From Sphagnum compactum (taxonomy: Eukaryota; Bryophyta; Sphagnopsida; Sphagnales): a DNA stretch of 64,000 nt. The stretch's first letter is position 1; the number at the start of each line of letters is the position of its first letter. Shown here one piece after another: positions 12,901-24,144 of this stretch. The position numbers and the translations under genes are program-made. A model generated the notes under the pieces. That model saw only the letters and a list, made by a program, of their open reading frames with translations, was not told the origin of the DNA and did not search any database. The stretch covers positions 11,156,271 through 11,220,270 of the forward strand of contig OZ234499.1 in the NCBI GenBank assembly GCA_965153455.1, given 5' to 3'.

Positions 12901-15412
12901 AGATTATGGAAGTCCTGTCAAAACAAGGAGAAAGAAGGGGAAAGAATTCATGGAAGGTTGTTGACATTAACCTGGCGCACTATGGGAGATGCATTCCCCA
13001 TCACGTCAACAACAAGTTGAGACACCAGGGATGTTCCATCATCTAATGATACCACCTGCATTGAAATTGAGTCTGTTCATCATGTCACATCAGGACAAGG
13101 AAATTCCAGAAAACTCACTGAAGGACCAGTAGAAAAAGAAAACATTGTTGAATGATTCTCATTTGGTCAATTCTCTCTACACACAACAGCAGACTGGCAA
13201 CAGCTGCAAATTCTGAGCAGCACTGAAGGAGATTTCTTACTGCTCCATTGTCAAAGACATCCACTTTAGAGAGGCCTCTGTATTCAAACAGCACACCTCC
13301 AGCCTTCAAAAACCGGCTCTTGCTAATGTCGATGAGCTTTGCAGGTCTGCAATGCAATTTGTCAACACAGACCCAGTTAGAGATAGCTGCTCCCTGATGA
13401 TTCAGAAGAGATTGCCACTGGTCACAATGGCATTGAAGAATCATCAGACTGATGAGCTAATTTTGAATATAATTCCAACATTGTGCAGCTTTGGTTTGAC
13501 TAGGTGCACAGATGAGAAGCATGCTATAACACTGCATGGAAAAGAAGTTGTCCACATGTGTAAAAAATTCTTCAGCGTGCCTAGCAGAGTAGTACACAGA
13601 GGTTAGGAGAAGGACTCACGAAACACCAAGGTTTAAGATGTCTGTCACCCAGATTTCTGTACCTCCTTCGAATGCAACTCGACTCTGCACCAAGATTTGA
13701 TGGGGTGCCAAAAAAAGAAACCACGAACCCAAAAAAAACTGAGAAGCTGTAGATTGCCAGAAAATCCAGGCTATGTCAATTGCCATAAACCAGCACCCTA
13801 ACTTGGAAATTGGCAACCACATTAGTTGACAAACTGTAAGAGACTGACATCCATTTCAATGGACCTGCTCATTGATGTCAGGTGAACCTGTACTTCCAAA
13901 ACATCACTGGAGCCAACAAATGTCAATTCTTGATGGTTACAGAACACATGCAAAGCAACAGAATTGAGGAAACAGAAGAGACTTACAGGATTGAACTCAA
14001 TTGAGATCACTTGGTCAACTTCATCCTCTGTTATGACACCTGCCTTGACCAGCTCCTGCAGTTCCTTCCTTGAAACATTCCAATCTTGCTCCCGCTGACA
14101 ATATCCAGAAAACACCAGGCAGGTCTCCTAGTTTCAATCTCCATGGATATTAACCCTTACCCTTATCCTTATAAGGATGACAATGACACTTTGCAACAGA
14201 TGATTGCTGCTGACAATACAAAATGCTTGGCTAGGTCTGTGTGAGGCAGGAGCAATTGAATATATTAACTATGACTTGCTGAAGAAGACACACATGAATG
14301 AATGAATGAGAGAAACTGCATGCATGCATACCCCTCGAAGTGGTCCCTTCTCAATAAGAGCCACCTTGAATCCTCGAAGTGCAAGAGTTGTGGCAAGAAA
14401 AACACCCAACGTGCCTCCACAGACCACCATATCAAACACTGGTTCTTCAAGGGTGGTAGTCTTTGCTGCATTCAGCCACGAGCCTTGATGCCGCTGCACT
14501 ACCTCTGGTGCTGGCCCTGTCACTATTGCAAGAAAGAAAAAAGGGGAGGAGAAATTGAAGCTCCGATTTTCCACAACTCTAGTGTAATGACACATTTCTT
14601 TTTCTCCCTCACGATATGCATCTGGGGTTTTGTACACGTGCAGCATTCAAGGTTTCTTGAACACAAACACCTGAGCAAATGCTTCAGAAACATGTAGCAG
14701 GCTTACCAGGCTTCATGGATCGCATCCGAAGCCATTGCTCGTCCATGCGCTTGAGGGCTTGATATGACGATGATCCTCCAGCACCACCTGCCTCGTTTTC
14801 GCTGGATATGCCCTCCATAATTCCCTGTACCAACAACGGAGAAGAATCTGAATACCACTGTAGTAGTTGTTGAGACCACAAGCGAGCAAGGTGGTGTGCA
14901 ACAAACAACATTCTGAGGAGGAGAACATTCTTGGCTCCAAGAGTGAAGTCTATCCAAAAGTCTCTTGTCCCCGAGCTCTTCGATCGATTTGTGAATTTGC
15001 AAAACAAAATGAGAAACAATAGACACACCCCCCCAATCAGCACAGTGGCTCTCGTGCTCACCTGGGTTCGCGTCTTGGGACTGGTCGGCCTGCGAGGACT
15101 CGTGGTCGTGGGCATGGCAACCGGAGGTGGCGCAGAACATCGCACTTGGATTCCAAATCGTCGAGCGCCCCAAGAAGAAGAAGAAGAAGAAGAAAACCAC
15201 CCCCCAACCAAAAATGACGAACCTCCGAAATCAACACACGACGCACTGCCGGAAATCATATCCCGCAGCAACTTGGGATTGATAGTTCCCAAGCAACAAG
15301 CTCGACTCCGCTGCACGCATAAACGATCACAGCAGAACTGATCACTCATTGAGAGCTGCAACAAACTATTGGACGAGAAACTTGCCCCAACATTACGGAC
15401 CACCGATGTCAT
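9930..15412 (-). CDS. Plastid FAD-binding oxidoreductase, lycopene cyclase-like
   Basis: This is an 18-exon gene. Exons in transcript order are 15412-15062, 14824-14707, 14522-14332, 14094-13987, 13684-13620, 13346-13241, 13055-12972, 12782-12636, 12392-12264, 11991-11924, 11739-11706, 11585-11501, 11389-11322, 11069-10956, 10751-10716, 10591-10505, 10300-10209 and 10035-9930. All introns are GT-AG (111-302 bp), phases agree, and they total 1989 nt and 662 residues. Residues 1 to about 95 are Ser/Arg-rich, like a chloroplast transit peptide. From about 187 comes a Rossmann FAD site (CGGTLG, 191-196) ending in the acidic-strand IEKGPLRG. Later landmarks are PDGVCLVVG, FPAGSGP and the second flavin motif GDASGIQSP (469-477), and there is a hydrophobic stretch near 609-625. 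The family is the plant FAD protein annotated 'lycopene beta/epsilon cyclase-like' (Arabidopsis At2g32640 type). It is distinct from true LCYB/LCYE and its reaction is not established. The start is chosen at 15412 because the frame is open further upstream but reads a (TG)n leader there. Confidence 0.9.
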
Positions 15413-16080
15413 GATCTCCCCACACACACACACACACACACACACGGATAAAAAGCCCGACACCGCTCCAGTGGAGCTCCAAAGCAGATACACGCACACA
15501 GAATCCAGAGGAGCTACACAAACCACATGCAAATGAATAGGTACCCAAAACGGTCCGTATTCAGGCAGAAGTTGCAAACCAAAACAAGGGTAACTGTAAT
15601 CAACTGGTGGAGAAAAAGGTGATGAACAACATAAGGAATTGCATTGTTGTTGTTGTTGCAAGGGAAAGCAGCAGCAGCACGGACAGACGGAGGAGGAGGA
15701 GGAGTGTTGTGTGTGTTGAGGTGTTGTGGGAGCAGGGATGCAAGCAAATGCAGAGGGAAATGGCGCAGACATGTGGCGGGGAAAAGCGTGACTAGTGGAC
15801 GTGGAGAGACGTCCAGTGCACACACACATCATTCTTTTACACACATGCGTTTCTTTTACACTTTGGCAAATTTTCGACCTTCACAAATCATGATTTCAAA
15901 TTTTTCATGGGGGAAAAAAAAATGGCCCAAATTCGCCAGATTTCGAAAGGAATAAATAATAAATAATATTATAATATATATTCAAAAGTCATCAGATTTT
16001 TATGATAAGTTCTATTATGTAGCCAAATTTGGCTAAATTATTTTCGAGATGATCGCCACTTTCACTGCATCACAAAATCC
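15413..16080 (-). promoter_or_regulatory. Probable 5' UTR and promoter region of FAD gene
   Basis: This stretch is GC-richer than its surroundings, with GGAGGAGGA-type and GTTGTTGTTGTT-type short repeats (about 15640-15710 on the plus strand). The composition switches sharply to AT-rich after about 15830. No TATA box can be fixed. The call rests on position upstream of exon 1 and on the composition change. Confidence 0.4.
15421..15445. repeat. (CA)n microsatellite in the leader
   Basis: A (CA)12 tract lies 8 bases upstream of the chosen start codon of the minus-strand FAD gene, and reads as (TG)n in its mRNA leader. If translation began further upstream, it would encode a Val-Cys repeat, which argues for the downstream ATG. 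Confidence 0.85.
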
Positions 16081-19000
16081 GTAAAAGAAACCCCTTGTTT
16101 AGCCTTGATTTGCCACTTTATGGTATTGGACCCTCATCTAAAGGCTTTGGGTCCAATTTATGGCTCTCATCCAATCGGATTGCTCTATTTCATTGTACCT
16201 TGGACCCGCATCTAAAGTGGTTTGTGAATATTTATCTACCAAATAGTTTTTTAAAAAAAACATTTATATGTTTTTAGTAGTAAATATAATATGTTATTTT
16301 ATTATTTAACAATCATCATTGTACACATTAGCTTGTATATGCTTGTAAGCTTCTTTCACATTTTCAACATGGTATTTCAAAATAATTGGCAATTCCAAAA
16401 GATAATTAATTAGTGCTTAACCAAGCTAGGGGCTATGGTATTATGCATGTTGTATATGTACAAGCTTTTTAACTCTAGCATTTTATACCTTCATTTTATG
16501 TTGGAGTTGAAGTCCTTCACTTTTAATTCAACTATGTGGAACTTCTTGCTTCATTTTGTCTTTGAAATTGTAGCTCCAAGATGAAGAAGAGGAGAGGGTA
16601 CCTTGGATTGGTCCTTATGTCTCTCATTGGGCATATGTGCAAGGTGCTTTTCAAAAGTATGTACAACAATTATGGTTGTGGTTAACTAACTCACGATGTT
16701 GTGTTGGTGATTTATTATTATTATTTTTTCCCCTATATTTTTAAAAGGCCTAAAGTCTCTATGTGGTTGCACTTAATATTTGTAAATTGTGAGAAGGCCA
16801 TGTAGTTGAATTTAAATACATAACTAGTTTTGAAAAGGGAGTTAGTTGATGTTATTCTAAATGCCTAAATATGCATGTATTGTTAGGCTTTTGCATGGAT
16901 ACAATGCCAATGGGTGGATCTCAACCTACTTATGCATTTGTATCGTTATGAAAATCAATATCTTGGATGGAACGATGGAATCATGATGATCCACTTGATG
17001 GACAGGACGATTAAACTCTAGTCCTTGTCACACCTAAAGCTCCAATTTTAAATGCAAATAACTTCAAACATGTGTTTCTTAATATCATTCACGTATTGTT
17101 AAAACCTAATAAGGAACTTTGAAAATTGGTAAAATTATTTTATGTGAAAATGACTACTAAATTTTAGGCAAAATGTTGCAATCCCACTGTTAGACCTCAA
17201 AAAGACTCCACATACTTTGAGCTTGTGTTTTACACTCCAAATAGAAAATTCTTAGGCATCTATGAAAACCCACGTTTAGAATATTTCGAGGAACATTTTA
17301 TAAGAAAAGATGATGATTCTAAAACTAAAGGTGAGAAAACCAAGTTCAAATTTAAAGTTGGACATGATGATAGACGAATTAGAAGAAAACTTGAAAAGGC
17401 GTGGAAAGTGGAATAGCCATTATCAAATTATCTATGCTTTAAAGATGATCTTAAATGTGGTGTCATGTGAAATGTTGTGCATGTGAGGAATGTGGGATGA
17501 ATAGCACGTGGGGAAGAGGAAGAAAATGTGTCTATGTGACTACAAAAACAAGTATCATAATTCATAAAACAAAAGTGAAGATCACAAGATAGTTTTTGTT
17601 TGCAAGCTTGTTGTGATGTCTAACATCTTTTTATAAAAAGACATGTTGACCTCATGATTCATAAGGAGCAAAGAATTTGTTTACAATAATAAAATTGTCA
17701 TACTTTGATGTTTGGAATAATCACCATGCAAAGCTTTGTTAAGCAATGTCACATGCACAAGCTGTTGGGCACACTAAACATGCCGATCATTGATGAATAT
17801 TTTTCAGATACAAATCTACAACTATGGAATTCTTACTAACGATGTCCTTACACTTGGAAAATTAGGTACCTTCTTATTGAAGCTCAAGTTTTTTCAATTC
17901 TTTCTTTATTAGTTGATAAGTCTATATATTTGGACACTCAAACATTATTTTGAACATATGTGTCCTATAAATAGTGGGTTGAGGACCTCTTTTCTTTGCA
18001 CAAATGGTATGTGAAGATTTTTTTGTTTATAACTTCAAAATTTTAAAATTCAGTTTTATGTTGAGCTGAACAAGTTGAACATGTGATTTCAATATGTGGA
18101 TATCATTACCATTATATTTATAACTTAGATGTCACCATCACCATTTTTAGGAGGTGTTACTTGGGTTAAAAAATTAGAAAAAAAAACAAATAATGGTTGA
18201 AATTTGTTCAAAAGGTTATACCAACATGATTGATGACATTTATTGATGCGGATGGTATTTCATGTAATTGTGTTAAATTCATTTTGATTTTGCTCCTACT
18301 TGTCAAACTAGTGGATATTAAAAAGAAATTTGTCAAATAATTCAGAAAACATATACTCAAATACTTATGGACAACAATATATGAACAATATATCATAAAT
18401 TATCTCATATCTCCAATTTTAGTGGATACTTGTTCATTTAATCTTTATCCAAAGGATGATTAAAAAAATGGAAATTCATGAAGATTGGCTTGATAGATTC
18501 TTCATCAACACTTTCAATTCTAATGAAAAAGAAGTTGATAAGGCAATATGTGATTTTTTTGAATTTGTGGATGCTTTATGGAAATATTTTCAATGGAAGT
18601 CCATTTTAAATGTTTGGACATTTTGTTTCACATCAAATGAATTTTTTGCTAGTTGATTTACATTAGTTAACTTCAAGCAAAGCAATAGGTGTTTTTCTTC
18701 CAACTAACACAACTAAATTTGTGAATGTAGATTTTCAAACTATAATGGGGTGCAAGGTGATGATTGTAAAAGTTGGTTAAAGCTCAAGACTTTCAATGAA
18801 TGATGTGGGTATCATTATGTGAAAAAGACATGGAAGCCACAGATTCACCTAACATTTTTGATTGTTGAATGGCATGAAAAATCATAAAGAATTTTTCCTT
18901 TACATATAAACTCAAATTGCATTTCTTGTTTGTTTGATTTACTTTTGTAAGATTTAAACTTTCAATATATTGTACTTTCATTTTTCATGTATAGGTTGTT

Positions 19001-19770
19001 AAATAAATGGTCTTCTTGTTACACACATGTTTGCCAAATGTCAAAAAATAATAATAATTCACATCCTTTCAATATAAAAGGTAAATTGTTTCCAACCTTA
19101 CATTGCCAAAATCAAATGCACCCTTCAAAGAAAAGCACTAAGTTATGCAACCAAAGATGGACCAAAGTTTGGTTTCCTTACATCTTAAGCTCATGTGAAG
19201 TTCATTATAAAACATTTTTGACATAATTCCATACAAGTTTCACCATGTTAACCACCATGTGATTCCAATTTAGTATGTTGAAAGGTGAAAGCACACTACA
19301 CTGACCATAAACTGGTGGAACTATTCTTACCATGACATGTCATTGGCTTCATCAATTACCAACAAATGTATTTTCCCAATTTTTTAACTTTGTGAAAGTG
19401 ATAATTTTTTTGTTGAAAAAACACATTCAACATTAAAAAAAACTTTTTGCCAAGGTTTATCTTTAAAACAAAATTCAAAATAAGAAAAAAAAATTTCCAC
19501 AAAAAGAATTATTCCCATCAATAGGTGGAGGTCAATACCCTAATATTATTATCCAATAAAAAAAGGGGGAACACTAAGGAACACTAGGAAAATCTAAAAA
19601 ATCAAACCAAACAATGCAATAGAACAATGAACATATAAATTACATGGAAGAATATTGAGAAAATTTTGGCAATAAAAAAAATGAATATTCTAAATGGTAT
19701 AAAAAAGCCCAGGCATTTGAAGCTCCACACACAAATAAGGCCCACTTTACATTAGGAGTCAAGGCCCAAG
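16081..19770. other. Intergenic DNA with decayed, unassigned reading frames
   Basis: The open stretch 17225-17416 (plus, beginning MFYTPNRKFLGIYENPR) and another at 18456-18656 (plus, beginning MIKKMEIHEDWLDRFF) are more protein-like than average, being charged and not simple sequence. Both are short and stop-bounded, and neither matches a family I recognise. They may be remnants of one transposon ORF. Inverted copies of CCACTTTA/TAAAGTGG with TTGGACCC occur at 16110-16225. Confidence 0.35.
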
Positions 19771-19887
19771 CAACTTGGGGCCGAATTTGAACGTTTTTGG
19801 GTTACAAATGGCCTTAGATTATTAATAAATGCTATAACATTGACATTAGAATATTAATAAATGCTAAAAAATTGGCCCCAAGGGTTG
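19771..19887. mobile_element. Small foldback element, about 117 bp
   Basis: The left end GCAACTTGGGGCCGAATTT (from about 19770) pairs with the right end AAATTGGCCCCAAGGGTTGC (to about 19888), apart from a 2-base gap and one unpaired G. Between them is a direct repeat of ATTAATAAATGCTA at about 33-base spacing. The size and layout suggest a short MITE, but no target duplication was identified. Confidence 0.55.
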
Positions 19888-21454
19888 CAAATTGACATTT
19901 CAAATTTGATGGTATGTTTTTAAAACCTTTTTTTTAGGTTGAGGGGGGTCCATACCTCCTTCATTTATGTCTTCATGTAATTTAGGATAGCCTTCCTTCC
20001 ACAACTAGAAAGATGTAACCTTTTTTTTAGAGTTTGACAATTATAAAAACTTCAAGTTTGTAAGCATCTTTCATGGAGATCCATCATGACACATCCTTTA
20101 GGTCTATCTTGGACCATGCTTCCATTTCCTTAGCATGCAGAGCCCGCATTCACTCTTGTTCAGGCAAGGGGGCGAGGCTATGATTAATTGCTAGGCCATC
20201 AATCTATTCATTTTGCATCACACATTCTATTTTCATCTCAACGTTGTGTTTTCATTTTGGTTTGATTTAACCCTTAGCATCTAGTCTTTCACATGTGAGT
20301 GTGGACATGAGTTAGACGCATTTGGCACGCATCTAAGACACAGTCTGTTTGGACGTTAATGGATAGCCACATGTCACGCCATCAAAAATGTCATGTATGC
20401 CCTTGCTCAAAAGGATGGGCACATTATATGGAAAGAGTGATGGTACGCCCTTACATCAAAAGTTTCATTATAAACTAATCTCTACATGATTCATGAGGAC
20501 AAGTCTTTATTACCAATGTGATGGTTATTGACCTGACACCGGAGGTGATGGTTATGAGTGTCATTAGTCGACCAACAGGTATAGTTGTGAAACTTAACGC
20601 CATTGCTAAAATCTGCAAGTATAGAAGGCTTCATGAAGGGCACCACCTTATTCTGATGGCCATGGAGGTGCATGACGCACCCGGGTGTGATATGGATCGT
20701 TTCATTAGGGAGTGTGCTCGTCTTTGTAAAGGAGTTGTGCATGCATTGTGAAAGATAATAAATAAATTCAAAGAAACATATTCACAATAACATATGATAG
20801 TAAAAAAACCAAAAACCTCACATGAACTTTTGACTATCCAATCTGCAAAAAATCAATTACAAATATTTTTTTAATACACAATAGGTCAAACATAACAAAT
20901 GAAAAAGGTTGCAAAATCAATTTTCAAATCACATAATCCAATTTTAGAAAAAAAACCAATGTACCATCATTTTAACAATTAAGTTGATCAATTATTGCAT
21001 AATTGATGTATCAAAACACCATATGATTTAGGGAATCATTATAAACCCAAAACCACCCTACCTTTGATTATGGAACATGTAATACATGTGTTCCATTACA
21101 TGTATGATTTTAAAATAAAAGGTGCTACAATTTTATAAAAAAATTTGTAGTTGTATTAGTTCAAGGTTCTATGTAGAACAAAGCGTTGATTTTGAAAGGA
21201 GCTAAACAAATAATATGTGAGGCAAATATGAACATCCACCAATTCACATGGTGTAGGACCAATGAGTATCAATTGCACAACAAATACCATGTCACAAAAA
21301 AGATTATAAATCATGAAAGTTTTTTAGAAATGTGAAAATATAAAATTAAAAAAAAAAAAAAAAATGTCACTATAAGGAGTGATTTAGCTTTTTGATTTAT
21401 ATTGTGAAACATATTTTGAACATAAAACATTGTAGATAATAGGTCACAACAACA
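19888..21454. other. Intergenic DNA; possible retroelement ORF remnant
   Basis: The stretch 20518-20751 on the plus strand reads a plausible peptide (ICKYRRLHEGHHLILMAMEV ... CDMDRFIRECARL) with no low-complexity bias. I associate this wording loosely with retroelement-derived plant ORFs but cannot place it in a family. The surrounding sequence (20100-20750) is richer in GC than its neighbours, consistent with an insertion. The rest is AT-rich. Confidence 0.3.
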
Positions 21455-22169
21455 TCCTATATATAAAAGCTACAGTGGTGTCTGTGTGTCTGTCTGTGTG
21501 TCACAAGACGTTCTGCGTTTTAACATTACGCCGGAACCGGTCCATCTTAACATTACGCCGGAACCGGTCCATCTTGGGCAGTTGGGAAACATCTTTGAAA
21601 AGCAAATTCTTAGAAATTGCCATGATGTCTCTGATCTCTGAAAAAATTGCCATGATGTCTCTGATCTTTGAAGAAATTGCCATGATGTTTCTGATCTCTG
21701 AAAAAGCTCCAAGAGACAGACAGATGCTTCACATCAGAGCAGAGCAATGTTCAATGAGACCACATTCAAATCCCTTTTGTATTTCTCTCTAAAGAAGATG
21801 CATTCAGATCAGAGCAGAGCAATGCTCAATGAGACCACATTCAAATCCCTTTTGTATTTCTCTCTGTGTGTCTGTGTCTGTGTCTCTCTGTCAATCGATT
21901 CTAGAACATGTGTTTTCTTGACAATATTTTGGATCATCAGAAATCTGTCAGTCATTTAGTTGTTTTTCTGTGTATTGATGTGCCACCAATCATATTAGGT
22001 TTCTTCCATGAATTCAGATATCGTTCGCCCAAATAATTCTCAAACTTGCAAGGATTTTCACTTTAGCATTCAGAAGAATCTCTCTCTCATTTTCCAAACA
22101 AACGAGACATAATTTCAACTTACCATTTCTTTGATGCAGAATTATAATTGGTGGCATTACCTATATAGT

Positions 22170-22520
22170 GCCAAGACAACACAATTTCTTGATAGAACAA
22201 ACTCAAAAAATGTTCAGTATTTAGTTTATGAATTCATAACAAAATTCAACAATCTTCATCAAAAAAATTCATAAAAAATTTCATAGGCCAAGACAACACA
22301 ATTTCTTGATAGAACAAACTCAAAAAATGTTCAGTATTTAGTTTATGAATTCATAACAAAATTCAACAATCTTCATCAAAAAAATTCATAAAAAATTTCA
22401 TAGGCCAAGACAACACAATTTCTTGATAGAACAAACTCAAAAAATGTTCAGTATTTAGTTTATGAATTCATAACAAAATTCAACAATCCTCATCAAAAAA
22501 ATTCATAAAAAAATTTATAG
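22170..22520 (+). repeat. Three tandem 117-bp units inside the Helitron
   Basis: Units begin at 22170, 22287 and 22404, each with GCCAAGACAACACAATTTCT. The first two are essentially identical, and the third differs by only a few bases. A partial restart (GCCAGCAG) follows at 22521. The near-identity points to recent amplification. There is no coding capacity. Confidence 0.95.
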
Positions 22521-22887
22521 GCCAGCAGCTTGAAATGTTTTGGAATTGTGCTACAGGAAACCTGAGAATTCAGCAATGCAAGAGTGCTCCAAAAACTTGA
22601 CAAAGATCTGTCGCAGAGGACCTTGCAGCTTTTCCACAGCTGCCTTGAACTCAGGGTTTCGCACAAAGTGAGTTTCTTCTTTTTCTTTCTCTTTCTGAAG
22701 GGATTTCACCACCACTGGGTTTGTTTTCTACATAACAAAAAAAAAAATCCCACAAAATCAGAGAAAAGAGCAATGTAGAGAATTGATTTTTGCTGGTGTG
22801 TACACTCGCAATGTTGTTTACACAAAGGTGTTGTAACATGATCGTGCAGAGACTGTAGAGCTTAACAGAGCGTTCGGGGTGGCTGGA

Positions 22888-22914
22888 GTGGCATAGCCAC
22901 GGGTTACCTACTAG
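22888..22914 (+). other. Helitron 3' terminal hairpin and CTAG end
   Basis: A 5-bp GC-rich stem GTGGC/GCCAC with a 3-base ATA loop is followed by GGGTTACCTA and the terminal CTAG. In Helitrons this signal ends rolling-circle strand transfer. Hairpin-to-end spacing of 10 bases is typical. Confidence 0.85.
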
Positions 22915-24070
22915 TATACACAAAAGTCCATTCCATGGGCATGTAATCAAATTCTAATTGTCTTCCAAAATGCACAAAAGTCTAAAAACTATATTGAATT
23001 TTTTTTTTTGTTGAAATTGCACAACATTGGAATTGGTTCAACGCATCCCAAACTTCCAATTGTAAACCTACAATGAAAAACTTCAATTGTTTGATCATTT
23101 GAAAATTAAAAAAGGACAAAATCTTTTAAACAAAGGGTAGGTGCTTAGTTGATGCTTTTCATGGAAAATCAATGAAGATCCAAATGGATGCTCTTGGGAT
23201 TTTGTTGCATCAAAATGTGGTCACACTCCCTAGCAAATCTCGACTACTTTAGTTTGAGCAAATCCATTGCATAATGCACACGATGCTTACAACCTACGAC
23301 CATTGTCTTCCACATTGCAATGAAACACGAGCATGCCTTGAGATTTCAATATCCACTATTAACAAGAATTAAATGCAACGGATTTAACAAAGAAGTACTC
23401 CCTTTTGTTGGTGGAAGAGCTTCAAAGCTCTTCAATGAGCAATGTTTTGGGACAATTTTTTTCTTCCCCCTAGTGCAATTTTGACTAATTTTGCTAATTT
23501 CTTTGGAAAATTTCACCAAAATTGTTTTAAAATTTTAAAAAATAAAATAAAAAATAAAAATCCCTGGACCCCATGGTTACTATGGAGAGGAAGTTTAGCA
23601 CCAAGCTCAAATAACTAATATTTAAAAAAAGAAATACCTCTCTCATTATTAATAATCAGCCAGTTTTTGTTGAAAGAATTCAATACTAAAAGAAACACGA
23701 GGTCCAGCAGCCCCAACTTGAATAGGTATCTCAAGTCGGAATTTTATAATCATTCCGTCCGTGTCGGAAATTTTAGAATTAAAAAACCAAGTGCCAAAGT
23801 TAAAATTTGAAATTTAATTAATTATTCGACAAGTTTGTTGCCAAATCCAATTAGTGAATAGGCTATTAGAAAATTGGTTGTTCAGAATTTTAGAGAGAAA
23901 ATGAACCCTAATTAGGGTTTCAATATTAGGGTTTATCGGTGGGCAATATTCCTTTAATATTCCCATACTTTTCACCAGCAAGTGGGCGTGAAGGATGGAT
24001 GGTAAATGGTGAGGAAACAGTTTTCTGTTGGGTTCCAGGTCCCTAGCTAACCATGGTGGTTAGCTCAGTT
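22915..24070. other. Intergenic DNA, no supported gene
   Basis: Only short frames are found and none is recognisable. The segment near 23880-23950 contains repeated AGGGTTT/TTAGGGTTT words (telomere-like but isolated, only two or three copies). Nothing else can be assigned. Confidence 0.45.
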
Positions 24071-24144
24071 GCTTTTTTTTTTACTACCTACCTACTAACA
24101 ATCTACAAGCAGGTTGTTAGTAGGTAGGTAGTAAAAAAAAAAGC
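24071..24144. repeat. Perfect 31-bp inverted repeat, 12-base loop
   Basis: The left arm 24071-24101 and right arm 24114-24144 are exact reverse complements. Each arm is GC, a run of ten T (or A), then ACTACCTACCTACTAACAA. The loop is TCTACAAGCAGG. Perfect identity means recent origin or active maintenance. It is followed by loose CTACCTAC-type repeats to about 24255. It could be a foldback element or a source of small RNAs. It lies about 970 bp upstream of the SMO2 start codon. Confidence 0.95.

Larger units (their letters stand above)
21455..22914 (+). mobile_element. Complete non-autonomous Helitron
   Basis: The element starts TCCTATATATAAAAGC and ends CCTACTAG. It is preceded by A (21454) and followed by T (22915), the expected AT insertion site without duplication. 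A subterminal hairpin GTGGC-ATA-GCCAC (22888-22900) ends 10 bases before the terminal CTAG. The length is 1460 bp and no Rep or helicase is encoded. The interior is modular: two 27-bp copies at 21520-21573, three roughly 30-bp copies at about 21611-21705, a duplicated block of about 59 bp (21733-21791, 21808-21866), and three 117-bp units at 22170-22520. A stretch at about 22557-22670 looks like a captured exon (open frame, AG before and GTGAGT-like after), but its source is unknown. Confidence 0.85.

Noticed and set aside
14684-15844. 386-residue continuous minus-strand reading frame
   Set aside because: It reads through a (TG)n leader, exon 1 and introns 1 and 2. Only the exon 1 and exon 2 parts (15412-15062, 14824-14707) agree with the protein family.
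22170-22520. CRISPR-like array
   Set aside because: The units are contiguous 117-bp tandem copies without unique spacers, lie within a plant Helitron, and no cas genes are present.
23880-23950. Interstitial telomere repeat
   Set aside because: Only two or three scattered TTAGGGTTT-like words, not a tandem array.
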